This document shows, piece by piece, positions 24,571 through 33,074 of a stretch of DNA of 64,000 nt (position 1 is the first letter of the stretch; each line of letters starts with the position of its first letter). The position numbers and the translations under genes were made by a program. Under the pieces are notes generated by a model that ran no database searches, was not told the origin of the DNA, and saw only the letters and a list, made by a program, of their open reading frames with translations. Source of the stretch: SG8-41 sp035259205 (GTDB lineage: Bacteria; Pseudomonadota; Gammaproteobacteria; Burkholderiales; SG8-41); NCBI GenBank assembly GCA_035259205.1, contig DATFWO010000318.1, positions 1 through 64,000 on the forward strand, given 5' to 3'.

Positions 24571-26649
24571 ATGGCACTACCTGTCGGGACCTTGGGGTAC
24601 GCCGCTGCAGCAGCGGCGTTTCTTTTTCTATCCGTGCTGTTGGTGATGAGCTGGCGCGGCCGCTTGCCCGGCATTTTGCTGGCCGCGGGCAGTCTCACGA
24701 CCGTAGCGTGGGCGGGCGCAACAGCGTATCTCATCGCTCGGCCCGACCCCTCTCTATTCGCCGCCGACCTGCTCGAGGTTCTGCGCACCGCCGCATGGCT
24801 CATTTTCCTGATGGTGCTGCTCGGGTACGGCAGCAAGGAGGTCGGGCGCCTGCGGCTGTTCGCTGTTGCCCTGGTGGTGTTTTGCGGCGTGCTCTTCGCG
24901 GCGACGTTCTTTTCGGGCTATACGTTCGCGACCAGGCTGGGCGCCTTCGGCATTTTCGGCCGGCTGACTCTGGCGGTGGTCGGCATGATCCTGGTCGAGC
25001 AGCTCTACCGCAACGTCAATCCGCAGCAGCGGTGGGGCATCAAGTTCCTGTGCCTCGGATTCGGCGGAATTTTCGCCTGCGATTTTTATCTTTACGCCGA
25101 CGCGCAGTTGTTCCGGCGCGTGGACGGCGACATCTGGGCGGCGCGTGGTGTCGTCAACGCGCTGGTCGTCCCGCTCCTCGCCATCGCGACTGCGCGCAAC
25201 CCGACGTTGTCGCTGGATGTGACCATTTCGCGTCGAATCGTGTTCCACTCCACGGCGATGCTCGGGGCGGCGACGTACCTGCTGTTGATGGCGCTCGCCG
25301 GATTCTACATACGCTACTTCGGCGGCAACTGGGGCTCGGTGCTTCAGGTCATCTTCCTGTTCGGCGCCGTGATGTTGCTCTGCGCAATCCTGTTCTCGGG
25401 CACCCTCCGCGCCCGCCTGAAGGTCTTTCTCAGCAAGAACTTTTTCAGCTACCACTACGATTACCGCGACGAATGGCTGCGCTTCACGCAAACGTTGTCG
25501 GAAGGCGAGCCCGGCACGCAATTGCGCGAGCGCTCCATCCAGGCGATCGCCGGCCTGGTCGACAGTCCGGGCGGCGCGCTGTGGCTGGCCCAGGAATCGG
25601 GGACTTTCGAGCTGAGCGCGCACTGGAACACTCCGAGCGCGAGCGGGACCGAGCAGGCCGACGGCGCGCTCTGCCAGTTCCTGGAACGGCGCCATTGGGT
25701 CATCGACCTCGACGAGTACGTGACGCACCCTGAGCTCTACGAGGGGCTCAAGATCCCGGAATCGGTGCGTTTGGTCCCGCTCGCCTGGCTCGTGGTGCCG
25801 CTGACGCTTCACGAGCGGCTGGTGGGATTTGTGGTGCTCGTCCGGTCGCAGGGCCGCGTCAAGCTCAATTGGGAAGTGAACGACCTGCTGAAGACCGCCG
25901 GCCGGCAGGCGGCGAGCTACCTCGCACAGCTGGAGGCTGCCAAGGCGTTGCTGGTGGCGCGGCAGTTCGAATCTTTCAACCGCATGTCCGCATTCGTGGT
26001 GCACGACCTCAAGAACCTGGTGGCGCAGCTGTCGCTGCTCCTTTCGAATGCAGACCGGCACAAGCACGAGCCCGCATTCCAGCAGGACATGATAGAGACG
26101 GTGGCCCATTCGGTCGAAAAGATGAGCCGGCTGTTGTTCCAGTTACGTGGCGGCTATACTCTGGAAGCTCCGAAGCCGGTCTCGCTCGAGGAGCTGCTGC
26201 GGCAGGTAGTCGCTGCACGTTCGGGCCTGAAGCCGGCTCCACGACTCGAGGTGCGAGACGGCTCGATGAGCGTGGTCGCCCACCGCGCGCGCCTCGAGCG
26301 CGTGATCGGCCACCTGGTCCAGAATGCCATTGACGCGACGCCCGCGGAGGGCAATGTGGTAGTCCAGCTTTTGCGGCAGAATAGCTCTGCGGTGATCGAA
26401 ATCGCCGATACCGGATGCGGAATGAGCGAGCAGTTCATCCGCTACCGGCTGTTCAAGCCGTTCGAGTCGACGAAAGCTGCGGGCATGGGAATCGGCACTT
26501 ATGAGACGCAGCAGTATGTGAGGGAGCTCGGCGGACGCATCCATGTGGAGAGCCGGGAGGCGCGGGGAACCACCTTCCGCGTCGACCTCCCGTTACATGC
26601 CCATGCGGATGCCGCGGGAGAGGGTGTGGCGGTGGAGGACCAGGCTTGA
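24571..26649 (+). CDS. prsK: Membrane histidine kinase PrsK of the PEP-CTERM/exosortase system
   Basis: 692 residues. About eight N-terminal membrane helices (residues 1-280) precede a GAF-like region (~310-460). The kinase core has the H-box His478 in FVVHDLKNLVAQLS, the N-box HLVQNAIDATP, the G1 box IADTGCGM, and a C-terminal G2-type GIGTYETQQYV. The membrane-GAF-kinase order and immediate pairing with a sigma-54 response regulator match PrsK as described with PEP-CTERM genes. It should phosphorylate PrsR in response to an unknown envelope signal. The stop codon overlaps the prsR start by four bases. Confidence 0.93.
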   Translation: MALPVGTLGYAAAAAAFLFLSVLLVMSWRGRLPGILLAAGSLTTVAWAGATAYLIARPDPSLFAADLLEVLRTAAWLIFLMVLLGYGSKEVGRLRLFAVALVVFCGVLFAATFFSGYTFATRLGAFGIFGRLTLAVVGMILVEQLYRNVNPQQRWGIKFLCLGFGGIFACDFYLYADAQLFRRVDGDIWAARGVVNALVVPLLAIATARNPTLSLDVTISRRIVFHSTAMLGAATYLLLMALAGFYIRYFGGNWGSVLQVIFLFGAVMLLCAILFSGTLRARLKVFLSKNFFSYHYDYRDEWLRFTQTLSEGEPGTQLRERSIQAIAGLVDSPGGALWLAQESGTFELSAHWNTPSASGTEQADGALCQFLERRHWVIDLDEYVTHPELYEGLKIPESVRLVPLAWLVVPLTLHERLVGFVVLVRSQGRVKLNWEVNDLLKTAGRQAASYLAQLEAAKALLVARQFESFNRMSAFVVHDLKNLVAQLSLLLSNADRHKHEPAFQQDMIETVAHSVEKMSRLLFQLRGGYTLEAPKPVSLEELLRQVVAARSGLKPAPRLEVRDGSMSVVAHRARLERVIGHLVQNAIDATPAEGNVVVQLLRQNSSAVIEIADTGCGMSEQFIRYRLFKPFESTKAAGMGIGTYETQQYVRELGGRIHVESREARGTTFRVDLPLHAHADAAGEGVAVEDQA

Positions 26650-28028
26650 GCAAAGACGGGAAAATTCTGCTGATCGTCGAGGATGACCCCGGCCTGCAGA
26701 AGCAGATGCGCTGGAGCTTCGACGCCCATGAAACGCTCGTTGCGGGTGATCGCGAGAGTGCACTCGCATTGCTGCGCCGGCACGAGCCTCCGGTCGTTAC
26801 CCTGGACCTGGGGCTTCCTCCGGACGCCGATGGGGCGTCGGAAGGGCTTGCGACCCTGGAACAGATACTGGCCCTCGTGCCGGACACGAAGGTGATCGTG
26901 GTAACCGGCAATCAGGATCGCGCCAACGCGGTGAAGGCGGTCGGCATGGGCGCCTACGATTTCTACCAGAAGCCGTTCGAGCCGGAAGTACTGGGACTCG
27001 TCGTCGACCGGGCGTTTCGCCTGCATTCCCTGCAGCAGGAAAACCGCCGGCTGCAACAGCAGGCGTCGGAATCCGAAACCAAGGGCATCATCACCCGCGA
27101 TCCGGCGATGCTCAAGGTATGTCGCAGCGTGGAGAAGGTGGCGCCCTCGGACGCCACGGTTCTGCTGCTGGGCGAGTCCGGCACGGGCAAGGAGTTGCTG
27201 GCCAAGGCCCTGCACCAGTCGAGCCCCCGTTCGGCCAAGCGGTTTGTCGCGATCAACTGCGCGGCAATTCCGGAAACCCTGCTCGAGTCGGAGCTGTTCG
27301 GCTACGAGAAGGGGGCGTTTACCGGCGCGAACAAGCAAACCCGTGGCAAGATCGAGTTCGCCGATGGTGGTACGTTCTTTCTCGACGAGGTCGGGGATCT
27401 CTCGGCCGCATTGCAGGCGAAGTTGCTGCGCTTCCTTCAGGAACGCGTGGTCGAGCGCGTCGGGGGGCGGGAAGAGATTCCGGTCGATGTGCGCATCGTG
27501 TGCGCTACTCATCAGAACCTGAAGCAGCTGATCGCGGACGGCCGGTTCCGGGAGGATCTCTACTATCGTCTGAGTGAAATCGTGATCGCTATCCCGCCCC
27601 TCCGCGAGCGGCCCGGAGACGCGGCGCTGCTCGCGCACGCGTTCATGCATGCGTTCAGCCGCCAGCAAGGACGCTCCCTGCTCGGTTTCAAGCAGGATGC
27701 GCTCGACGCGATCGAGAACTATACCTGGCCGGGCAACGTGCGCGAGCTCGAGAATTACATCAAGCGCGCGGTCATCATGGCCGATGGATCCCAGCTCAGT
27801 GCCGGTGATCTGGGGCTCGCGGTATCGCCTGGAGAGGCCGAGCCGGTCAACCTGCGGGAGGTGCGCGACGAGGCGGAACGGAAGGCAATCGTCAGAGTTC
27901 TGAGCCGGGTGGACGGCAACGTTGCCGACGCAGCGCAGTTGCTGGGCGTAAGCCGGCCCACGTTGTACCACTTGATCAATCGCTACGGCCTCAAGCAGCC
28001 CGGATCGTTCAAGCCGGAAGAGGCATGA
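26646..28028 (+). CDS. prsR: Sigma-54-dependent response regulator PrsR
   Basis: 460 residues. An N-terminal receiver domain (LLIVEDDPGLQ, VVTLDLGLPPDAD with the phospho-acceptor Asp) is followed by an AAA+ domain with Walker A GESGTGKE (~176-183), the sigma-54 contact motif GAFTGA at 223-228, and GGTFFLDEVGDLS. The C-terminal Fis-type helix-turn-helix is NVADAAQLLGVSRPTLYHLI. The start is TTG 26646, overlapping prsK (TTGA) and preceded by GGAGGA at normal spacing. It activates -24/-12 promoters from upstream sites; the eight 18-bp elements in this window are the likely sites. A strong terminator follows. Confidence 0.95.
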   Translation: MSKDGKILLIVEDDPGLQKQMRWSFDAHETLVAGDRESALALLRRHEPPVVTLDLGLPPDADGASEGLATLEQILALVPDTKVIVVTGNQDRANAVKAVGMGAYDFYQKPFEPEVLGLVVDRAFRLHSLQQENRRLQQQASESETKGIITRDPAMLKVCRSVEKVAPSDATVLLLGESGTGKELLAKALHQSSPRSAKRFVAINCAAIPETLLESELFGYEKGAFTGANKQTRGKIEFADGGTFFLDEVGDLSAALQAKLLRFLQERVVERVGGREEIPVDVRIVCATHQNLKQLIADGRFREDLYYRLSEIVIAIPPLRERPGDAALLAHAFMHAFSRQQGRSLLGFKQDALDAIENYTWPGNVRELENYIKRAVIMADGSQLSAGDLGLAVSPGEAEPVNLREVRDEAERKAIVRVLSRVDGNVADAAQLLGVSRPTLYHLINRYGLKQPGSFKPEEA

Positions 28029-28050
28029 GCGGCCGAGAGGGGGAAACAAG

Positions 28051-28082
28051 AAAGGGCACGGCGATCGACGCCGTGCCCTTTT
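28051..28082. terminator. Bidirectional rho-independent terminator between prsR and the minus-strand sorting-signal gene
   Basis: A perfect 13-bp inverted repeat, AAAGGGCACGGCG with CGCCGTGCCCTTT, has a five-base loop and ends in a T run on the plus strand. On the minus strand it is followed by TCTTGTTT, so it can end both convergent transcripts. Confidence 0.9.
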
Positions 28083-28121
28083 CGTTTTAGTCCCGGTCTT
28101 GAAGACCGCTGCTGCGCACCC

Positions 28122-28907
28122 TCAGCTGCCGAGAATGGCGCGGCGTCGCACTAAAGCTGCCAGCCCGAAGAGTCCAATCCCGAGCAACGCCACTGTGCCA
28201 GGCGATGCTACGACCTGGGATGTGCGGAATCCGGGACTGAGCATATCCACCTTCCAGTTGTCGCCGCCCAGCACGCCCGCAACGAGGAGGTAGCGCGGTG
28301 CGCTGCCTCCTTGTCCCCCTGAGCCGCCTGTATCCACACCAGACCCACCGCCACTGAGGGAGGGGATACTGCCGGTGTACACCACGAGGTTATTGGTGGT
28401 GCTTGAAGAAGAGTCGTTCGTCGTGCCCTGAGTCGTGTTCGCACACCCGCTGAAACAGGCGTAGGTGAAATCGTAATTCCCGTTGGGATTCTGGCTCCCG
28501 AAAAACACCGAAAGCTCTGGCGCGCCTTGCGCCCCGGAACCGGAGCCGGAACTATCCGGCCAACCCAGCCGCAAGGCGTCTGCGTCGAGTCCCTCTGCTG
28601 GCAACTCGAACACCGCCACGGCTACGGTGCCGCCCGCATACTTCGTTAACGATCCCCCTTCGTAGCTGCCGCCGGCAAGCTGGTTGCCAGTCCCGAATCC
28701 TCCGCTGTAGAGCGCGAGCTGGAGAATGTTCGTGAAGAGACTGCTACCCCCAATCGAGCCGGTATTCACGCTCGAATACTGACCGGTATTAGCGGCTACC
28801 TGATAGGTACCTTGGGTGGTATAAGACGACAGCCACTGCGTCGCCCCCACAGGCGCAGCAATGAGGACTCCGAAGATCGCTGCCAAGAACACCAAAATTC
28901 GTACCAT
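28122..28907 (-). CDS. Secreted protein with a variant PEP-CTERM sorting signal (S-P-G-T in place of P-E-P)
   Basis: 261 residues from ATG 28907. The signal peptide MVRILVFLAAIFGVLIAAPV precedes a Gly/Ser/Asn-rich region with a DTGGSGGQGGSAPRY segment. The C-terminus is the PEP-CTERM tripartite signal: a short motif VVASPGTVALLG, a membrane helix and Arg-rich RRRAI. Canonical signals read PEP-G-T; here the block is A-S-P-G-T. Such proteins are exported and are probably processed by exosortase. The gene has two upstream 18-bp elements and a sigma-54 promoter. Longer starts upstream (28991) would overlap the promoter, so the short start is favoured. Confidence 0.85.
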   Translation of the reverse strand: MVRILVFLAAIFGVLIAAPVGATQWLSSYTTQGTYQVAANTGQYSSVNTGSIGGSSLFTNILQLALYSGGFGTGNQLAGGSYEGGSLTKYAGGTVAVAVFELPAEGLDADALRLGWPDSSGSGSGAQGAPELSVFFGSQNPNGNYDFTYACFSGCANTTQGTTNDSSSSTTNNLVVYTGSIPSLSGGGSGVDTGGSGGQGGSAPRYLLVAGVLGGDNWKVDMLSPGFRTSQVVASPGTVALLGIGLFGLAALVRRRAILGS

Positions 28908-28974
28908 TTTTGCTACTTTCACGCTGTCTACGCGCTCGAGCACCGGCGCAATGCTCCCTCCTCGACCGACTGTG

Positions 28975-28991
28975 AGCAAGTTTCGGGCCAT
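28975..28991 (-). promoter_or_regulatory. Sigma-54 promoter of the variant PEP-CTERM gene
   Basis: Minus-strand ATGGCCCGAAACTTGCT: GG (28989-28988) and GC pairs 12 bp apart, with an exact CTTGCT -12 block. It lies 68-84 bp upstream of ATG 28907. Confidence 0.83.
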
Positions 28992-29087
28992 TCGTCGCCC
29001 GTTACTATGTAACTACATGTTCTGTAACGAAGTTTATAGATGAGCATCGTCGACCTGGAAGCGCCCATCGCGTCCGTGAAGTCCATT

Positions 29088-29105
29088 TTGTAAAAAACAT
29101 GGACA
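29088..29105 (-). promoter_or_regulatory. PrsR-type upstream element, site 4
   Basis: Minus-strand TGTCCATGTTTTTTACAA. TGTC and TTTTACAA are kept, but the GG after TGTC is replaced by CA. It lies 99 bp before the GG of the promoter at 28975-28991. Confidence 0.65.
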
Positions 29106-29219
29106 AGGATCGCTGGAGTTGATGCATGCTTTAGCCCCAATTTTACGCTGAGATCATCTATAACATATTGATTTAAGGACACTTCAGTTACTGGTCACAC
29201 ATGCTTTCGTCAATTTCAA

Positions 29220-29237
29220 TTGTAAAAAAAACCGACA
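29220..29237 (-). promoter_or_regulatory. PrsR-type upstream element, site 5
   Basis: Minus-strand TGTCGGTTTTTTTTACAA, identical in all 18 bases to site 6 at 32852-32869. It lies 132 bp upstream of site 4, so this promoter has a tandem pair. Confidence 0.78.
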
Positions 29238-29298
29238 GCGACAAAGCTGACCTCCAACCCATCCAAAAGCCCGTGGCGAGCGGCTTGCGAAAGCTTGT

Positions 29299-32100
29299 TC
29301 ACGGCCCCAAGGACTTCAATAACGCCTGCGCGTCGTCGGAGTGAGGGAATGCCTTGCCGGCGCCGAGTATGTTCCTCAATTCGGCGCGCGCGCGCGTCTT
29401 GTCGCCCGCCTGAACCAGTGCCTGTGCGAGATGATACCGGATTTCCCGGTTCTCGCCGTCGAGGGCGACTGCCTTGAGGAGCATCTGTATGCCTTCGTGC
29501 AGCTTGCCTCGACTCACGAGTATCCACCCAAAGGTGTCGAGGACGGCCGGTTCGCCGGGGGTGAGCTGGTAGGCGCGCTCCGCGAAATCGAAAGCGGCCC
29601 CATCTCCCACGGCGTGCAGCGACCACGCGAGGTTATTGAGCGTGCGGGCATCCTGAGGCTTGCGTCGGTCCAGTTCCACGTAGTGCGGAATGGCTTCCTT
29701 GTAGCGGCCTTTGGCGCTCAACGCCTCCGCCAGGTAGGTACGCGTCGCCACGTCGTCCGGGTTCTTCTGCACCCATTCTTCGAGGGGTGCCTCTCGCGCC
29801 TGATCGGGGCTCGCGACCGACAAGGCTCGATGCACATTGGTCAGCATCTGTCCGCTGGGCTCCAACTTGGCCGCGGCCTCGAATGCCTTCACGGCGCCGC
29901 GCCCTTCGCCTTGTGCCAGCAGGATATCCCCTTCGAGCCTGAAGCCAACAACGGATTTCGGATTGTCACGCTGGACCTGCCGGGCCAGATCGAGCGCCTC
30001 ACCATACTTCTTGTTCGAGATCAAAATGTTGGCAAGGAGCGCCTTGGCGTCCTGACTGCGCGGATTGCGCTTGAGCGCGCCGCGGACCACCTCCGTCGCC
30101 GTGCGGGAGTCCCCGTTAGCCATGTTGGCCGAAGCCAGCAGAAGGTAGGCCTCGACCGAACCGGATTGCACCATGGTCAGCGTGCTGAACGTTGTTATGG
30201 CGCCGGAGTAGTCCTTCGCAGCCATCTGAACGGTGCCCAACGTCTTCAGCACCTTGGGATCGCGCGGCCGCAGCCTCAGCGCCTGCTTCGCCGACTGGAC
30301 CGACTCCTTGAGTTCACCCGCGCCCACCTGTGCTTCAGCGATCATGAGCAACGCCGTAATCGATTCCGGATGCGCATCAGCCGCCTGGCGTGCCCATTTA
30401 AGGCCCTCGGCGCGCTGGCCCGCCTTGAATTCGAGCTGCGCCATCGACAACAGTGCTTCGAGGTGCGTCGGATTCTTGTTCAGAACTTCCGAGATCCGTT
30501 TTCGGGCTGAATCAGGCTTGCCCTCGTCGAGGTCCATTCCGGCGAGCTCCTGGACCGCCGGGAAATAGGCCGTGTTCAGTTGCGTGGCACGTTGAAAGGC
30601 GAGGCGCGCACCGGACGCATCACCTGCGGCGCGCATTACTACTCCCTTGAGCATATGCGTTTCCGGGTTGGACGGAAGGCGCCGCTCGACGGCAAGGGCG
30701 GCTTCGCGCGCCTTCTCGATCCGTTTGTCGGCAACGAGCATCATGATCAGCCCGTAATCGGCTTTCGTATTCGGGGGATTCATAGCAATTGCCGCGCGGA
30801 AATCGGCTTCTGCGCGCTCGCGCATTCCGCTCGCGAGGTGCGTCATCGCCAACGCTGTACGGAATTCCACGTCCTGCGGCGCCAGCTTCACCGCCTTGGC
30901 GAGCGTCTCGCGCGCCTCCTGGACGTCTCCGAGCTGCAGCATGGCCTGTCCGGCAAGTCCGAGTAGCTGCGGGTCTTCCACCTCACCCGCGAGTAGCGGC
31001 CTCAGGACGTTGAGGGCGGCCTGCCCGTAGTTCTTGGCGAGGAGAGTTGCGGCCAGCAACTTGCGCGCATTGGTATCCGTTGGATATCTGGTGAGGTAGC
31101 GAACCAGGGCTGTCTGAGCCTGCTCCAGCTCGCCCGTCGCGTAGCTGAGCTGTCCCGAAACGAGCAGCGCTGGCGCGTACTGGGGCAGGACGTCCAGCAC
31201 TTTTTGCAGGTATTGACTGCATGTCTGGTATCGCTTCTCTTTGCACTCGATGAGCCCCTGGGCGAAGTTGAGCAGGGGCCCGGCCGGCGCCATCTTGCTG
31301 GCTCGCTCCAGAACCGGCCGTGCATCCGCGATGCGATCGGCGCTGACGAGTGCAATGCCCTGGAGCAGGGCGAGATTTACATTGCTGGGTTCGAGCTTCG
31401 CCGCTTCCACATACTCCGGCAGCGCCTGCTCCAGCTCCCCGGCGGTGCGCCGCAGCTCGGCCAGGGCAAGATGAGCCTCGGCGCTGCGTGGATTCGATGC
31501 AAGAACCTCGGCGATCAGGCTTTCGGCCCGTTGCCGCTCGTCTTTCCGTGCCAGAGCAAGTCGCGCCAATCCGAGTCTGGCCTTGTCAGGCGATGCTCCC
31601 ATGGCAAGCTGGAACTGGGTGTTGGCGCTCGTGAGATCGCGCTCCGCGAGGTAGGCAAGGCCGCGCAGCACCGCAAATTCCGCAAGCGTCTTGGCGTCCG
31701 TGGGCTGGGGGCGCTTGGGATCCGGCTCGAGGAGCTGGAGCAACTCCTTGGACTTGTCGAGGTCGAGCAATACCGGGCCGAGCACGGGTATGACGTCCAC
31801 CGCCGGCTTTCCGAGATCGATGGCCTGACGGAGGAAGCTTTCCGCCTCCGGCAATATGCTCGAATCCGCCAGTATCTTGCCGAGTTGGAAGGCCGCCTCG
31901 GCATGTTTTGGGTCGCGTGCCAGAAGCGCCCTGAACGTGATCGCTGCCGAGATTCGGTCGCCATTGGCGAGATAGACGCTGCCCTCGCGCTCCAAACTCT
32001 CGACGCTATCGCATCCCGGGAGGAGGAGCATCAATACCGCAGCCAGCAGCAGCGGCTGGCGGGCGACCACCCGCTTACCGGTCGATCGAATCAACATCAT
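29299..32100 (-). CDS. prsT: PrsT-type TPR lipoprotein (first copy)
   Basis: 933 residues. After ATG 32100, the N-terminus VARQPLLLAAVLMLLLPGCD is a lipoprotein signal with Cys in an L-P-G-C lipobox. The rest is about 20 TPR-like 34-residue units (e.g. AEAAFQLGKILADSSILPEA, PRSAEAHLALAELRRTAGEL), ending RYHLAQALVQAGDKTRARAE. This matches the TPR protein PrsT that co-occurs with PrsK/PrsR and exosortase. It is probably outer-membrane-anchored and involved in polysaccharide or sorted-protein assembly. An upstream start at 32199 lacks a signal sequence, so 32100 is preferred. Confidence 0.88.
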   Translation of the reverse strand: MMLIRSTGKRVVARQPLLLAAVLMLLLPGCDSVESLEREGSVYLANGDRISAAITFRALLARDPKHAEAAFQLGKILADSSILPEAESFLRQAIDLGKPAVDVIPVLGPVLLDLDKSKELLQLLEPDPKRPQPTDAKTLAEFAVLRGLAYLAERDLTSANTQFQLAMGASPDKARLGLARLALARKDERQRAESLIAEVLASNPRSAEAHLALAELRRTAGELEQALPEYVEAAKLEPSNVNLALLQGIALVSADRIADARPVLERASKMAPAGPLLNFAQGLIECKEKRYQTCSQYLQKVLDVLPQYAPALLVSGQLSYATGELEQAQTALVRYLTRYPTDTNARKLLAATLLAKNYGQAALNVLRPLLAGEVEDPQLLGLAGQAMLQLGDVQEARETLAKAVKLAPQDVEFRTALAMTHLASGMRERAEADFRAAIAMNPPNTKADYGLIMMLVADKRIEKAREAALAVERRLPSNPETHMLKGVVMRAAGDASGARLAFQRATQLNTAYFPAVQELAGMDLDEGKPDSARKRISEVLNKNPTHLEALLSMAQLEFKAGQRAEGLKWARQAADAHPESITALLMIAEAQVGAGELKESVQSAKQALRLRPRDPKVLKTLGTVQMAAKDYSGAITTFSTLTMVQSGSVEAYLLLASANMANGDSRTATEVVRGALKRNPRSQDAKALLANILISNKKYGEALDLARQVQRDNPKSVVGFRLEGDILLAQGEGRGAVKAFEAAAKLEPSGQMLTNVHRALSVASPDQAREAPLEEWVQKNPDDVATRTYLAEALSAKGRYKEAIPHYVELDRRKPQDARTLNNLAWSLHAVGDGAAFDFAERAYQLTPGEPAVLDTFGWILVSRGKLHEGIQMLLKAVALDGENREIRYHLAQALVQAGDKTRARAELRNILGAGKAFPHSDDAQALLKSLGP

Positions 32101-32275
32101 TTTTTGCGCTTGGTGTGCTGAGCTGGAAAAGACGTGGTGCTGCGCCCCAGGTTCGCTCCCAATCATGCCATGGATTACCGGGAGGTGCTTAGCCCGCACG
32201 ATTTACCGAGAGCCTTCCCATGTTGGTCCGGAAATTGCTTCTATGCCCCAGAGGGAATAAATCAAGGGGTCGCAA

Positions 32276-32533
32276 ATGAAGATCCTGTCCGCCGAGAAAT
32301 CCAAGCTGCTGGCCGAGCAGAATGGCTGGTCGCTGGAATTTGCGCAAGGTTTTGTCGACGGCGAAACGTCGCGCAGACTCGGCAAGGCGCCTGCGCTGCT
32401 TGCGCTGGTCGGAATCGACGAGCGTTCCATGGGCTTTCGGGCCGGATACTTCGAGCGGGTGAACCTTGAGCCCGCGCGGACTGCGAAATCGGACACGCCC
32501 GTCAGGCGTCGTGAGCAGGTTCGGGTCGGCTGA
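32276..32533 (+). CDS. Small protein of unknown function
   Basis: 85 residues from ATG 32276, with AAGGGG eight bases upstream, a good ribosome site. It is a soluble, charged peptide with no signal sequence (MKILSAEKSKLLAEQNGW, then FAQGFVDGETSRRLGKAPAL). It lies alone between the first prsT and the next sorting-signal gene. I do not recognise a family; the good ribosome site and normal codon composition argue for a real gene. Confidence 0.5.
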   Translation: MKILSAEKSKLLAEQNGWSLEFAQGFVDGETSRRLGKAPALLALVGIDERSMGFRAGYFERVNLEPARTAKSDTPVRRREQVRVG

Positions 32534-32851
32534 CCCTCCCCAGCACGTAGAAACTTCGACAAATTAGTCGGCGCCGCGACGCCATGGTCTTGGCGGGCGC
32601 TGTCGCATTGGCGAAATTTTTCACGAATGCGCCGGACCTGAAAAAACAGCAGAGGATGCGTCCGCGCGATCGCGCGACGCGACCGGCGGTCGGCAAGGGC
32701 TCGGCATCGGAATCCCCTTTGTCAGATTTCCTTACGGTCAAATTTGCAGCAGAGCCTGGTCGAAAATCCTTTCCCGGCCCTTAAACAATTAATAATCAAT
32801 ATCTTGAGATCGACTTTTCACCCTTTCTTACACGCATCTTACGATTTTCCC

Positions 32852-32869
32852 TGTCGGTTTTTTTTACAA
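32852..32869 (+). promoter_or_regulatory. PrsR-type upstream element, site 6
   Basis: TGTCGGTTTTTTTTACAA, identical to site 5. It lies 87 bp before the -24 position of a degenerate sigma-54-like element, the same spacing as at site 1. Confidence 0.78.
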
Positions 32870-32953
32870 GACGCCTCGATAGCGGATTTTGAGTCCTGGG
32901 TTTGTTGCATAGAAAACAATATGAAACAATGAGTTGAACTAATACCTCGATTA

Positions 32954-32970
32954 TGAGCATGAATATTGCT
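32954..32970 (+). promoter_or_regulatory. Degenerate sigma-54-like promoter of the variant sorting-signal gene
   Basis: TGAGCATGAATATTGCT has a good ATTGCT -12 block, but AG replaces the invariant GG at -25/-24. The 12-bp spacing and the distance to site 6 match the other promoters, so it is listed at reduced confidence. Confidence 0.5.
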
Positions 32971-33074
32971 TCCGGTTTCCGGTGCAATTTTCCGGTTGTT
33001 AAGTAAAGGCGTTACTGGCGTACGCCTTGTCCACTAGACCCGGCTGGTGGAATCTGGTTTTTGGGGAGGGGTGA

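Larger units (their letters stand above)
32534..33074. promoter_or_regulatory. 541-bp control region upstream of the variant sorting-signal gene
   Basis: The left ~300 bp hold nothing recognisable. The right part holds site 6 (32852-32869) and a degenerate -24/-12 element (32954-32970), followed by the strong ribosome site GGGGAGGGG just before ATG 33075. The AT-rich stretch 32780-32960 is unlike the surrounding coding DNA. Confidence 0.5.
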
